Of a stretch of DNA of 64,000 bases, positions 33,969-42,941 are shown one piece after another. The stretch spans positions 62,001 through 126,000 of the forward strand of contig CAWESS010000019.1 in assembly GCA_963811825.1 (NCBI GenBank), written 5' to 3'. The DNA is from Fodinibacter sp963811825 (GTDB lineage: Bacteria > Actinomycetota > Actinomycetes > Actinomycetales > Dermatophilaceae). A model generated the notes under the pieces. The model saw nothing but the letters and a program-made list of their open reading frames with translations. It did not search any database and was not told the DNA's origin. Within the stretch, counting starts at the first letter, position 1, and every line of letters begins with the position of its first letter. The translations under genes were made by a program, and so were the position numbers.

Positions 33969-34898
33969 ATCAGCGAGCCACGCATCAACGACCGCATCCG
34001 GGTTCCGGAGGTGCGGTTGGTCGGCCCGAACGGCGAACAGGTCGGCATCGTGCGCGTCGAAGACGCCCTGCGCCTTGCGGCCGAGGCAGACCTCGACCTC
34101 GTCGAGGTGGCACCGATGGCCAAGCCGCCGGTCGCCAAGCTCATGGACTTCGGCAAGTTCAAGTACGAAGCCGCCATGAAGGCACGCGAAGCACGCAAGA
34201 ACCAGGTCAACACGGTCATCAAGGAGATCAAGCTCCGCCCGAAGATCGACCCGCACGACTACGGCACCAAGAAGGGCCACGTCGAGCGGTTCCTCAAGGG
34301 CGGCGACAAGGTCAAGGTGACGATCATGTTCCGCGGCCGTGAGCAGTCTCGTCCCGAGCTCGGGTACCGCCTGCTCCAGCGCCTCGCTCAGGACATCCTC
34401 GAGCTCGGCACCGTGGAGTCGGCCCCCAAGCAGGACGGCCGCAACATGGTGATGGTCATCGCGCCGACGAAGAAGAAGGCGCAGGCCATGGCCGAGCAGC
34501 GTCGCCGTCGTGACGAGGGTGGCAACACCAACGCCGGCGCGGGTTCATCGGCCGCTGTCGAGTCGATCGAGGCCGAGGTTCTCGAGGCGCAGGCGTTCGA
34601 GGCGGAGGTCGTCGAGACCGAGTCGATCGAGGCCGAGGTCGTCGAGGCAACCACCCCCGAGGTCGAGGTCGTCGAGGAGGCAGCCCCCGAGCCGGAGGTC
34701 GTCGAGACGCCGGCACCCGTGGCCGCAGCCCCGGAGGCCGAGGTCGCTGCACCTGCGGCCCCCGCAGCCCCTGCGCCCGCAGCCCCTGCCCCTGCAGCCC
34801 CCGTGGCCGCAGCGACACCGGGAGACGCCAAGCCGAAGGCCGCACCGAAGCCGAAGGCGGCGCCCAAGCCCAGGGCAGCACCCAAGCCCAAGGCCTGA
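33969..34898 (+). CDS. infC: Translation initiation factor IF-3 with AUC start and long Ala/Pro/Glu tail
   Basis: IF-3 core at residues 1-170: ISEPRINDRIRVPEVRLVGP, AKPPVAKLMDFGKFKYEAAM, NTVIKEIKLRPKIDPHDYGT and VTIMFRGREQSRPELGYRLL. No ATG, GTG or TTG precedes ISEPRIND in frame near the ribosome-binding site; AAGGAG (33957-33962) is spaced 6 nt from an ATC codon at 33969, so ATC is the start. A GTG at 34011 would remove 14 conserved residues. Rare AUU/AUC starts let IF-3 repress its own translation in other bacteria. Residues about 180-309 form a disordered tail of EAEVVE-type repeats, then APAAPAP and KPKAAP repeats. rpmI and rplT follow. Confidence 0.92.
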   Translation: MSEPRINDRIRVPEVRLVGPNGEQVGIVRVEDALRLAAEADLDLVEVAPMAKPPVAKLMDFGKFKYEAAMKAREARKNQVNTVIKEIKLRPKIDPHDYGTKKGHVERFLKGGDKVKVTIMFRGREQSRPELGYRLLQRLAQDILELGTVESAPKQDGRNMVMVIAPTKKKAQAMAEQRRRRDEGGNTNAGAGSSAAVESIEAEVLEAQAFEAEVVETESIEAEVVEATTPEVEVVEEAAPEPEVVETPAPVAAAPEAEVAAPAAPAAPAPAAPAPAAPVAAATPGDAKPKAAPKPKAAPKPRAAPKPKA

Positions 34899-34976
34899 CC
34901 AGCCCCCACAGCCAGCACCACCGAAGCACCAGCACCACAGACACGCTGGAACGACCAACGCAAGGAGATCGGCACC

Positions 34977-35171
34977 ATGCCGAAGAACAAGACGCACAGC
35001 GGCGCCAAGAAGCGCTTCCGGGTCACCGGTGGCGGCAAGGTCATGCGCGAGCAGGCCGGTCACGTCCACAAGTTCCACGAGAAGAGCCCGCAGAAGGCCC
35101 GCGCCCTCAGCCGGGACATCCTCGTGACGAAGAACGACCTCAAGAAGGTCAAGAAGCTCCTCGGCCGCTGA
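34977..35171 (+). CDS. rpmI: 50S ribosomal protein L35
   Basis: A 64-residue basic protein: MPKNKTHSGAKKRFRVTGGG, then AGHVHKFHEKSPQKARALSR and NDLKKVKKLLGR, the full length of bL35. CAAGGAG lies 8 nt upstream of the ATG. The order infC-rpmI-rplT is conserved in nearly all bacteria, and the 78-nt gap after infC carries only the ribosome-binding site. Confidence 0.97.
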   Translation: MPKNKTHSGAKKRFRVTGGGKVMREQAGHVHKFHEKSPQKARALSRDILVTKNDLKKVKKLLGR

Positions 35172-35216
35172 CGCCGTCCACCCCCAGATTTTCGTAGAGA
35201 AGCAAGGAGTACTCAC

Positions 35217-35600
35217 GTGGCACGCGTGAAGCGGGCGGTCAACGCCCAGAAGAAGCGCAGGGTCGTCCTCGAGCGGGCCAGCGGTTACCGCGGGCAGCGC
35301 TCGCGCCTGTACCGCAAGGCCAAGGAGCAGGTCCAGCACAGCCTGGGCTACTCCTACCGCGACCGGCGCGCCCGCAAGGGTGACTTCCGTCGCCTGTGGA
35401 TCCAGCGCATCAACGCTGCGGCCCGCGCGAACGGCATGACCTACAACCGGTTCATCCAGGGCCTGAAGGCTGCCGAGATCGAGGTCGACCGCCGCATGCT
35501 CGCCGAGCTGGCCGTCAACGACGAGGCCGCGTTCACCGCGCTCGTCGAGATCTCCAAGGCCAACCAGCCCGCGCGTGAGCCCGTCAAGGCCGACGCCTGA
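35217..35600 (+). CDS. rplT: 50S ribosomal protein L20
   Basis: A 127-residue bL20: MARVKRAVNAQKKRRVVLER, ASGYRGQRSRLYRKAKEQVQ, SYRDRRARKGDFRRLWIQRI and GLKAAEIEVDRRMLAELAVN. GTG start, preceded by AAGGAG. L20 nucleates assembly of the large subunit and in some bacteria represses its own operon. It is followed, 11 nt later, by the rRNA methyltransferase gene. Confidence 0.97.
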   Translation: MARVKRAVNAQKKRRVVLERASGYRGQRSRLYRKAKEQVQHSLGYSYRDRRARKGDFRRLWIQRINAAARANGMTYNRFIQGLKAAEIEVDRRMLAELAVNDEAAFTALVEISKANQPAREPVKADA

Positions 35601-35611
35601 GCGTCCTGCCG

Positions 35612-36478
35612 ATGCTGACCAACCCCCGCGCCGAGCGGGTCCGGTCGGTTCGAGCGCTGTCGAAGCGGTCGGTGCGTGAGCGCACCGGCCGCTTCGCCGT
35701 CGAAGGTCCCCAAGGGGTGCGCGAGGCGGTCCGGTATGCCGCGGCCCGCGTTCGCGACGTCTACCTCACCTCCGAGGCCCTGGAGCGCTACGCGCTGGAC
35801 ATCGTCGAGCCCGCCCGCGCGGCGAACCTGTGGGTGCACGAGGTGACCCCCGAGGTGCTCGCCGCGATGGCCGAGACCGATGCACCGCAGGGGGTGCTCG
35901 CGGTCGTCGACGTCGCCGGAGCCGGGCTGCCTGATGCTGCTGGCTCGGATGCCGTCAGCTCGGATGCCGGGCTCGCGGCGGTTCTCGCGTCCCGCCCTCG
36001 CCTGCTCGTCCTGCTCACCAACGTCCGGGACCCCGGCAACGCCGGCACCGTGATCCGCGGCGCCGATGCCGCCGGAGCCGACGCGGTGCTCGTGAGCGAG
36101 GCCTCCGTCGACGTGCACTCCTCGAAGGTCGTGCGCTCCACCGCAGGATCACTGTTCCACCTGCCGGTCGTGACCGGCCTCGACGTGGACGCGACGCTGG
36201 CGACGTTGCGGGCGCACGGCATCCGCACGTATGCGGCGGACGGTGCGGGAACGACGCTCCTGCCGGACGCCGACCTCACCGGTCCGCACTGCTGGGTCAT
36301 GGGCAACGAGGCATGGGGGTTGACGCAGGAGGTGCGCGACGCGTGCGACGACGTCGTGCGGGTACCCATCCACGGGCGCGCAGAGTCACTCAACCTCGCC
36401 ATGGCGGCGACGGTCTGCCTGTACGCGTCGGCGGGTCAGCAGTCCGGGGGCGCGGACGGGGACACACCGGCCCGGTAG
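35612..36478 (+). CDS. TrmH/SpoU-family RNA 2'-O-methyltransferase (TsnR-like)
   Basis: A 288-residue SPOUT methyltransferase. The N-terminal substrate-binding domain contains VRALSKRSVRERTGRFAVEG. The knotted catalytic domain has motif 1 NVRDPGNAGTVIRGADAAGA, motif 2 WVMGNEAWGLTQEVRDACDD and motif 3 RVPIHGRAESLNLAMAATVC. It methylates a ribose in rRNA or tRNA; the exact nucleotide is unknown. The same gene sits between rplT and pheS in M. tuberculosis (tsnR). Residues about 108-125 (AGAGLPDAAGSDAVSSDAGL) form a small insert. Confidence 0.9.
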   Translation: MLTNPRAERVRSVRALSKRSVRERTGRFAVEGPQGVREAVRYAAARVRDVYLTSEALERYALDIVEPARAANLWVHEVTPEVLAAMAETDAPQGVLAVVDVAGAGLPDAAGSDAVSSDAGLAAVLASRPRLLVLLTNVRDPGNAGTVIRGADAAGADAVLVSEASVDVHSSKVVRSTAGSLFHLPVVTGLDVDATLATLRAHGIRTYAADGAGTTLLPDADLTGPHCWVMGNEAWGLTQEVRDACDDVVRVPIHGRAESLNLAMAATVCLYASAGQQSGGADGDTPAR

Positions 36479-36488
36479 CGTGCCGGGC

Positions 36489-37559
36489 ATGCCACATGGA
36501 TTCCGGGTCCCCGACGACCTCGTCGTCAACGGCCTCGAGTTCATGCCCGACGGACTGATCGCGGCGATCGGTGACGACCGCATCGTGCGGTTCATGAACT
36601 CCACGGCTGAGCGGATCACCGGTCTGTCCGCTGCGGAGGTCGTCGGCAGGGACATCTGCGAGGCGATGCCCCTTCAGGATCTCGAGGGGTCCTCGTGGTG
36701 GGAGCTCACCGACCCGTGGCACGGCCTGGCCACCCGGACGGGGCACCGCGAGCGGTTGCTCGTGCTGCCGTCCGGGCGCGAGCTGCTCGTCACGGCGAAG
36801 TACGTGCGCCCGCGGCCGGGCGAGCCCGTGGGCGCGGTGGTCCTGGGCCTGCGGGACGCCGAGGCGAGACGTCGGGCGGAGAACGAGACCGCGGCGATGC
36901 TCACGACGGTCGCCCACGAGCTCCGGTCCCCCCTCACGGGTGTCAAGGGCTTCTCCGCGACCCTGCTGCGCAACTGGGACCGGCTGACCGATGACCAGAA
37001 GCGGCTCATGCTCGAGACCATCGAGGCGGACGCCGACCGCGTGACCCGGCTGATCACCGAGCTTCTCGACGTCTCCCGGATCAACACCGGGCGCCTGACG
37101 GTGCACGCCCAGCCGCTCGACGCCGAGGCCGCGCTCACGGCGCAGGTCGCGCGCCGAGTTGCCGCGGGCGCCGAGGCCGAGGCGTTCGTCGTCGACGTCC
37201 CCGACGAGGTGGGTGCCATCTGGGCCGACCCCGACCGGTTCGAGCAGATCGTCGGCAACCTCCTCGAGAACGCGCTGAACCACGGGCGCGGCACCGTGCG
37301 GTTGTCGGCGCAGACCTCGACGCTCCACGGCGCCCCGGCCGTCGACCTCCTGGTCGCCGACGACGGGGACGGGATCGCGCCCCAGCACCGTGAGCTCGCG
37401 TTCTCGCGCTTCTGGCAGGGCGGCGTCAAGACGGGGACGGGCTTGGGCCTGTACCTCGTTCGCGGCCTCGTCGAGGCGCACGGGGGAGTCATCGTCGCGC
37501 AGGACGCACCCGGCGGGGGCGCGCAGCTGCGCGCCACCTTCCCCGACCAGGAACTGTGA
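36489..37559 (+). CDS. Orphan PAS-domain sensor histidine kinase
   Basis: A 356-residue soluble kinase. A PAS domain (MPDGLIAAIGDDRIVRFMNS, AERITGLSAAEVVGRDI) occupies residues 15-125. The HisKA dimerisation domain has TVAHELRSPLTGVKGFSATL with phospho-acceptor His143. HATPase motifs follow: N box VGNLLENALNHG, G1 VADDGDGIAP, F box AFSRFWQGGVKTGTGLGLYL. No membrane helix and no response regulator nearby, so the partner is elsewhere. A kinase at this position before pheS also occurs in Streptomyces. TAGCGT ends 7 nt before the ATG (leaderless pattern); an in-frame GTG nine bases upstream would place the start too close to that box. Confidence 0.88.
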   Translation: MPHGFRVPDDLVVNGLEFMPDGLIAAIGDDRIVRFMNSTAERITGLSAAEVVGRDICEAMPLQDLEGSSWWELTDPWHGLATRTGHRERLLVLPSGRELLVTAKYVRPRPGEPVGAVVLGLRDAEARRRAENETAAMLTTVAHELRSPLTGVKGFSATLLRNWDRLTDDQKRLMLETIEADADRVTRLITELLDVSRINTGRLTVHAQPLDAEAALTAQVARRVAAGAEAEAFVVDVPDEVGAIWADPDRFEQIVGNLLENALNHGRGTVRLSAQTSTLHGAPAVDLLVADDGDGIAPQHRELAFSRFWQGGVKTGTGLGLYLVRGLVEAHGGVIVAQDAPGGGAQLRATFPDQEL

Positions 37560-37609
37560 TCGAGGCGCCTCGAGTCGTCAGCCCGCGAGATCGGTGACAG
37601 AGTGACGAG

Positions 37610-38812
37610 GTGCCCGCCGTGTCCTTCGCCCCCTATCGGCGTGCCCTCCGCAGCCGCCCGCTTCGGACGGCGTTGATCCTCGGCACCCTGGTCCGCGGGC
37701 CGGTCTTCGCGAGCAGCGTGCTCCTGACCATCCACGTCGTCACCACCCTCGAGCGCAGCTACACGGCGGCGGGGCTGCTGGCGGCGGCCGCCACGATCGC
37801 CATCGCGATCAGCGGCCCGTGGCGCGGACGACTGCTCGATCGCTTCGGCCTGCGCCGGGTCGTCCTCCCGTCGATCGTCGTCGCGTTCGTCTGCTGGAGC
37901 ATCGCCCCGTTCGTCGACTACCTTCCCCTGCTCGTGCTCGCCGTCATCGCAGGGTTGTTCGTCATCCCGACGTTCTCGATCACCCGGCAGGCGGTCATCG
38001 CAGCCGTGCCCGAGGAGGACCGCCGGACCGCCATCTCCCTGGATGCCGTCGCGGTCGAGCTCTCGTTCATCGTCGCCCCGGCGGTCGCCGTCTGGGCCGC
38101 CACGGTGTGGTCGACGTCGTGGGTGCTCCTCGCGATCCAGATGCTGGGGGTCGCGGCCGGCATCCTCATGTACATCGTCGACCCGCCACTGCGAGGTGAG
38201 GGCGAGGCCGGGGTCGGCAGCGCCCGCGCGAGCCGTCGCACCTGGTTCCGGCTGCCGTTCCTCGCCGTCTGCCTCGGGGCGATGGCGTCGACGATCGTGC
38301 TCGCCGGGTCCGACATCGCCATCGTCGCGGTCATGCGCGAGCTCGGGTCGACCGGCCAGATCGGCATCGTGCTCGCGGTCTGGGGCTTCGGCTCACTCGT
38401 GGGCGGGCTGCTCTACGGGGCGCTGCACCGTCCGATCTCGGCGTTCTGGCTGCTCGGTGGCCTGGCCGTCGCGACCTTCCCGATGGCCCTGGCCGACTCC
38501 ACGGCCGAGCTCGCCGCCTATGGCTTCGTCGCCGGGCTGCTCTGCGCCCCGACGATCACCGCGACGATCGACCAGGCCAGCAGGATCGTGCCGGCCGGGG
38601 TGCGCGGTGAGGCGATGGGCTGGCACGGCTCGTTCATGACGACCGGTGGAGCCGTCGGGGCACCGCTGGCGGGGCTCGCCATCGACGGCCGTGGCCCGGG
38701 GGCCGGCTTCGTCGTCGTGGCAGCCGTCGGCGTGGCGGTGGCCGCGCTGGGGCTCGGCGCGGTGCGCGTGCGGGACTCCGCCCGGGACCGCGCTCAGCTG
38801 TCGCCGCGGTGA
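37610..38812 (+). CDS. Major facilitator superfamily transporter
   Basis: A 400-residue membrane protein with about 12 hydrophobic segments, for example AAGLLAAAATIAIAISGPWR, LVLAVIAGLFVIPTFSI, SFIVAPAVAVWAATVW, LLAIQMLGVAAGILMYIV, LAVWGFGSLVGGLLYG and VVVAAVGVAVAALGLGAV. GPWRGRLLDRFGLRRVVLPS is the MFS loop 2-3 motif (G-x-x-x-D-R-x-G-R-R). Substrate unknown; sugar-efflux or drug-efflux relatives are plausible. The GTG start was kept because it precedes the first helix by a normal basic stretch (RRALRSRPLR). Its 3' end overlaps the convergent VOC gene by 19 bp. Confidence 0.87.
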   Translation: MPAVSFAPYRRALRSRPLRTALILGTLVRGPVFASSVLLTIHVVTTLERSYTAAGLLAAAATIAIAISGPWRGRLLDRFGLRRVVLPSIVVAFVCWSIAPFVDYLPLLVLAVIAGLFVIPTFSITRQAVIAAVPEEDRRTAISLDAVAVELSFIVAPAVAVWAATVWSTSWVLLAIQMLGVAAGILMYIVDPPLRGEGEAGVGSARASRRTWFRLPFLAVCLGAMASTIVLAGSDIAIVAVMRELGSTGQIGIVLAVWGFGSLVGGLLYGALHRPISAFWLLGGLAVATFPMALADSTAELAAYGFVAGLLCAPTITATIDQASRIVPAGVRGEAMGWHGSFMTTGGAVGAPLAGLAIDGRGPGAGFVVVAAVGVAVAALGLGAVRVRDSARDRAQLSPR

Positions 38813-39168
38813 CAGACCGCCTCGACGTTGTTGCCGTCGGGGTCGCGCACGAACGCACCGAAGTAGTGGTCGTGGTACTCGGGCCACAGTCTCGGCTCGT
38901 GCAGTGACTCCGCACCGAGCTCGAGCGCCGTGGCGTACCAACGGCGCACCGTGTCGGCGCTGTCGGCGGTGAAGCCGACGTGGATCTCGCGGTTGGGGCC
39001 GGCGGCCGCGTCGCCACCGGCGATCCAGAAGTCGGGCTTGTCGGTGCCGTAGCCGATCGCCACGCCGACGTCCATCACCCGCCGGTGGCCCAGCACGCCG
39101 AGAACGGCGTCGTAGAAGCGTGCGCTCGCCTGCAGGTCGGCGCAGTTGATGCCGAAGTGATCGATCAT
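38794..39168 (-). CDS. VOC-family (glyoxalase/dioxygenase fold) protein
   Basis: A 124-residue single vicinal-oxygen-chelate protein. MIDHFGINCADLQASARFYD is the first betaalphabetabetabeta module with the metal His; NREIHVGFTADSADTVRRWY provides the second His and DPDGNNVEAVCHRGDS the terminal Glu of the usual triad. Substrate unknown. On the minus strand TAGCCT lies 7 nt before the ATG (leaderless pattern). The stop lies inside the end of the MFS gene. Confidence 0.87.
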   Translation of the reverse strand: MIDHFGINCADLQASARFYDAVLGVLGHRRVMDVGVAIGYGTDKPDFWIAGGDAAAGPNREIHVGFTADSADTVRRWYATALELGAESLHEPRLWPEYHDHYFGAFVRDPDGNNVEAVCHRGDS

Positions 39169-39292
39169 GACGGCGAGGCTACGCTCGGGTGGTGACATCG
39201 CCCGGGGGCGCGGCCACCCGCCGTTCTCCGCGTGCCCCCACCTAGACTCGGGCGCGCCCACCCCGCCCGAACCCTGCCCGAAGTGGACACCC

Positions 39293-40389
39293 ATGTCAGG
39301 ACCCAACACCAACTACGACCCCGTCGAGGTCGCGGTGCTCGACCCCCAGGCCATCGAGGATGCCGTCGCCGAGGCCCTCGCTGCCGCCGCGGCAGCGACC
39401 TCGCTCGAGGAGCTGAAGGCCGCGCGCACCGCCCACCAGGGCGACCGCAGCGCCCTCGCCCTGGCCAACCGCGAGATCGGCGCGCTGCCGCCGAGCGCCA
39501 AGGCCGAGGCCGGCAAGCGCGTCGGGCAGGCGCGGGGGCGTCTCGCCCAGGCATTCACCACCCGTCAGGGGGAGCTGGAGGCCGAGCGTGACGAGCGCAT
39601 CCTCACCGACGAGGCCGTCGACGTCACCCTGCCCACCGGCCGCCGGCCCCTGGGTCGGCGACACCCCATCGAGCTGATGAGCCAGCGGATCGCCGACCTG
39701 TTCGTCGGCATGGGCTGGGAGATCGCCGAAGGGCCCGGAGATCGAGGCCGAGTGGTTCAACTTCGACGCCCTGAACTTCGACGCCGACCACCCGGCGCAG
39801 CCAGATGCAGGACACGTTCTACGTCGACCCGCCCGAGGGCGGGCTCGTGCTGCGCACCCACACCTCGCCGGTGCAGGCCCGCACCCTGCTCGAGCGCGGC
39901 GTGCCCGTCTACGTCGCCGCCATCGGCCGGGTGTTCCGCACCGACGAGCTCGACGCGACGCACATGCCGGCCTTCCACCAGGTCGAGGGCCTCGCCGTCG
40001 ACGAGGGCATCACGATGGCGCACCTGAAGGGCACCCTCGACCGCCTCGCCAGCGAGCTGTTCGGCGACGGCATCACCACCCGGCTGCGGCCGTCCTTCTT
40101 CCCCTTCACCGAGCCGAGCGCCGAGATGGACCTGCGCTGCTTCGTCTGCCGCGGCGAGGACCCCGCCTGCCGCACCTGCAAGGGCACCGGCTGGATCGAG
40201 TGGGGTGGCTGCGGCATGGTCAACCGCAACGTGCTGACGGCCTGCGGCGTCGACCCCGACCGCTACACGGGGTTCGCGTTCGGCATGGGCATCGACCGGG
40301 CGCTGATGTTCCGCACCGGGGTCAGCGACATGCGGGACATGATCGAGGGTGACGTGCGCTTCGACGCACAGTTCGGGATGGAGATCTGA
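39293..40389 (+). CDS. pheS: Phenylalanyl-tRNA synthetase alpha subunit, two frameshifts
   Basis: Essential enzyme charging tRNA-Phe. The N-terminal coiled coil (LEELKAARTAHQGDRSALAL), then GRRHPIELMSQRIADLFVGM and GWEIAEGP, are followed by two one-base insertions, near 39740 (CCCGGAG for CCCGAG) and near 39800. In the corrected frame it reads EIEAEWFNFDALNFDADHPA, RQMQDTFYVDPPEGGLVLRT (motif 2 region) and HTSPVQARTLLERG. The last third is intact, with CFVCRGEDPACRTCKGTGWI, a four-cysteine insert, and GFAFGMGIDRALMFRTGVSD (motif 3). TAGACT at 39243-39248 is the likely promoter, leaving a leader of about 38 nt. pheT overlaps by one base (TGATG). Confidence 0.93.
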
Positions 40390-42941
40390 TGCGCGTTCCC
40401 ATCGACTGGCTGCGCGAGTACGTCGCGGTGCCGCAGGAGGCCACCGGCGAGCAGATCGCCGCCGACCTCGTGCGCGTCGGCCTCGAGGAGGAGGGCCTGC
40501 ACACCGGTGGGGTCACCGGCCCGCTCGTCGTCGGCCGGGTGCTCACCATGGACCCCGAGCCGCAGAAGAACGGCAAGACGATCAACTGGTGCACCGTCGA
40601 CGTCGGCGACGCCAACGGCACCGGCGAGCCGCAGGGTGTCGTCTGTGGCGCCCACAACTTCGAGGCGGGCGACCTCGTCGCCGTGATCCTCCCCGGCGGC
40701 GTCATCACGACGCCGATGGGGCCGCTCACGGTCAGCGCCCGCAAGACGTACGGCCACGTCTCGGCCGGCATGATCTGCTCCGAGCGCGAGCTCGGCATCG
40801 GGGACGACCACGACGGCATCCTCGTGCTGACCCGCAAGTTCGCCGGTGACGAGGCCACCCTCGCCGCGCTCACTCCCGGCACCGACGCACTCCCGCTGCT
40901 GGGGCTCGACCGCGAGACCGTCGAGGTCAACGTCACCCCCGACCGGGGCTACTGCTTCTCGGTGCGTGGCGTCGCCCGCGAGTACTCGCACGCCACCGGT
41001 GCGGTCTTCACCGACCCCGCCACCGAGCTGGATGCCGTGGCCCCCTCCGCCACCGACGCCGGGTTCCCCGTCGTGCTCGCCGACGACGCCCCGATCCGTG
41101 ACCGGGCCGGCTGCGACCGCTACGTCGCCCGCGTCGTGCGCGGCATCGACGTGGCCGCACCCACTCCGCGGTGGATGGCGACGCGCCTCACCGAGGCCGG
41201 CATGCGCCCGATCTCGTTGCCCGTCGACGTGACGAACTACGTCATGCTCGGCCTCGGCCAGCCGCTGCACGCCTTCGACCTCGACACGCTCGAGGCGCCG
41301 ATCGTCGTGCGCCGAGCCCGCGCCGGGGAACGGCTCACCACCCTCGACGACACCGACCGCGCCCTGGACGAGGGCGACCTGCTCATCACCGACCGCGGTG
41401 GCGAGCGGGCCGTCGCGATCGCCGGGGTCATGGGCGGAGCCGAGACCGAGGTCGGGGCGAGTACCCGTGACGTCCTCATCGAGGCAGCGCACTTCGAACC
41501 GGTCACCATCGCCCGCTCCGCCCGGCGCCACAAGCTGCCGAGCGAGGCCTCACGGCGCTTCGAACGCGGCGTCGACCCCGCCCTCGCGGCGGCGGCGGCC
41601 CAGCTCGCCGTCGACCTGCTCGTCGAGCACGGGGGGGGAGTGGCCGACCCCGACGTCACCGACGCCGGGAGCCCGGCTGCACCGGCCCCGGTGACGATGC
41701 ACGTCGACTTCCCGTCCAAGATCGTGGGGATCGTCTACCTCGAGAGCGAGGTCATCTCGATCCTGCACTCCATCGGTTGCGGCGTCACCCGAGACGGCCA
41801 GGTGCTCACGGTGACCCCGCCGACGTGGCGACCCGACCTCACGACCGCCGAGGACCTCGTCGAGGAGGTCGCGCGCATCGACGGGTACGACGGCATCCCC
41901 TCGATCGTGCCGACGCCGCCCGGCGGCGCCGGTCTGACCCACGCCCAGCGCACCCGGCGCCTCGTCGCCGACGTGCTCGCCGGGCAGGGGCTGTCCGAGG
42001 TGTGGAGCGCGCCGTTCGTCGGCGCCGACCGCTACGCCGCCCTCGGGCTCGACGTCGACGCCGAGGTCGCGCGCACCGTGCGCCTGGCCAACCCGCTGTC
42101 CGACGAGGCGCCCTTCATGCGCACGCGACTGCTCGCGACGATGGTCGACGCCCTGCGTCGCAACGTGGCCCGTGGCACCCGCGACGTGGGCATCTTCGAG
42201 CTCGGGCTCGTCGTCGCGCTCGACGGGCCGCAGGGTTCCGCGCCCACCGTGGACGTCGGCATCCACCCCTCACCCGAGACGTTGGCGACCATCCGGGATG
42301 CCGTGCCGCCGCAGCCGCGCCACGTCGCCTTCCTCCTCGCGGGCGATCGCGAGCGAGCCGGCTGGTGGGGTGATGGCCGAGCAGCCGACGTCTCGGACGT
42401 CGTCGAGCTGGCGCGCACCCTGGGCGAGGCGCTCGGGGTGCCGGTCGAGGTGACCGCGGATGCCGTGGCCCCCTTCCACCCCGGCCGCTGCGCCCGCATC
42501 GCCCTGGCCGACGGCACCCTCGTGGGGCACGCCGGCGAGCTGCACCCCAAGGCGGTCGCGGCCCTCGGGCTGCCGCCCCGCACCGTGGGCGGCGAGCTGG
42601 ACCTCGACGTGCTCACCGTGGCGTCTGAAGGAACGGTGCAGGCCGACACGCTGCGCACCTTCCCCCTGGCGCAGAGCGACGTCGCCGTCGTCATCGACGA
42701 GGCGGTTCCGGCTGCCGACGTGGCTCGCGCCCTGCGCAGCGGCGCCGGGGAGCACCTCGAGTCGCTCACCCTCTTCGACGTCTACCGCGGCGACCAGGTC
42801 GGCGACGGGCGCAAGTCGCTGGCCTACCGGCTGACCTTCCGGGCGCCCGACCGCACCCTGACGACCGACGAGGTGAGCGGGCTGCGTGACGGCGCGCTGG
42901 CTGCGGCGTCGACCGCTGTCGGGGCGGTGCAGCGGACGTGA
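40389..42941 (+). CDS. pheT: Phenylalanyl-tRNA synthetase beta subunit
   Basis: An 850-residue protein, the normal length. Domain order is visible: N-terminal MRVPIDWLREYVAVPQEATG, tRNA-binding OB domain (VDVGDANGTGEPQGVVCGAH, NFEAGDLVAVILPGGVITTP), B3/B4 editing domain (GYCFSVRGVAREYSHATG, RPISLPVDVTNYVMLGLGQP), B5 domain, a catalytic-like core (GIFELGLVVALDGPQG), and a C-terminal anticodon-binding ferredoxin fold ending FRAPDRTLTTDEVSGLRDGA. A Gly run near codon 415 (GGGV) lies in the B5 region. Coupled to pheS by TGATG and to the next gene by GTGA. Confidence 0.96.
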   Translation: MRVPIDWLREYVAVPQEATGEQIAADLVRVGLEEEGLHTGGVTGPLVVGRVLTMDPEPQKNGKTINWCTVDVGDANGTGEPQGVVCGAHNFEAGDLVAVILPGGVITTPMGPLTVSARKTYGHVSAGMICSERELGIGDDHDGILVLTRKFAGDEATLAALTPGTDALPLLGLDRETVEVNVTPDRGYCFSVRGVAREYSHATGAVFTDPATELDAVAPSATDAGFPVVLADDAPIRDRAGCDRYVARVVRGIDVAAPTPRWMATRLTEAGMRPISLPVDVTNYVMLGLGQPLHAFDLDTLEAPIVVRRARAGERLTTLDDTDRALDEGDLLITDRGGERAVAIAGVMGGAETEVGASTRDVLIEAAHFEPVTIARSARRHKLPSEASRRFERGVDPALAAAAAQLAVDLLVEHGGGVADPDVTDAGSPAAPAPVTMHVDFPSKIVGIVYLESEVISILHSIGCGVTRDGQVLTVTPPTWRPDLTTAEDLVEEVARIDGYDGIPSIVPTPPGGAGLTHAQRTRRLVADVLAGQGLSEVWSAPFVGADRYAALGLDVDAEVARTVRLANPLSDEAPFMRTRLLATMVDALRRNVARGTRDVGIFELGLVVALDGPQGSAPTVDVGIHPSPETLATIRDAVPPQPRHVAFLLAGDRERAGWWGDGRAADVSDVVELARTLGEALGVPVEVTADAVAPFHPGRCARIALADGTLVGHAGELHPKAVAALGLPPRTVGGELDLDVLTVASEGTVQADTLRTFPLAQSDVAVVIDEAVPAADVARALRSGAGEHLESLTLFDVYRGDQVGDGRKSLAYRLTFRAPDRTLTTDEVSGLRDGALAAASTAVGAVQRT

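Noticed and set aside
34560..34895. Tandem-repeat array or CRISPR-like repeats
   Set aside because: The repetition is codon-level (EAEVVE, APA, KPKAA) inside the open infC frame, with no spacers.
39736..39810. Programmed frameshifting in pheS
   Set aside because: Two separate shifts within about 60 bp, no slippery heptamer or stimulatory structure seen, and PheS is never made this way in relatives; sequencing error is simpler.
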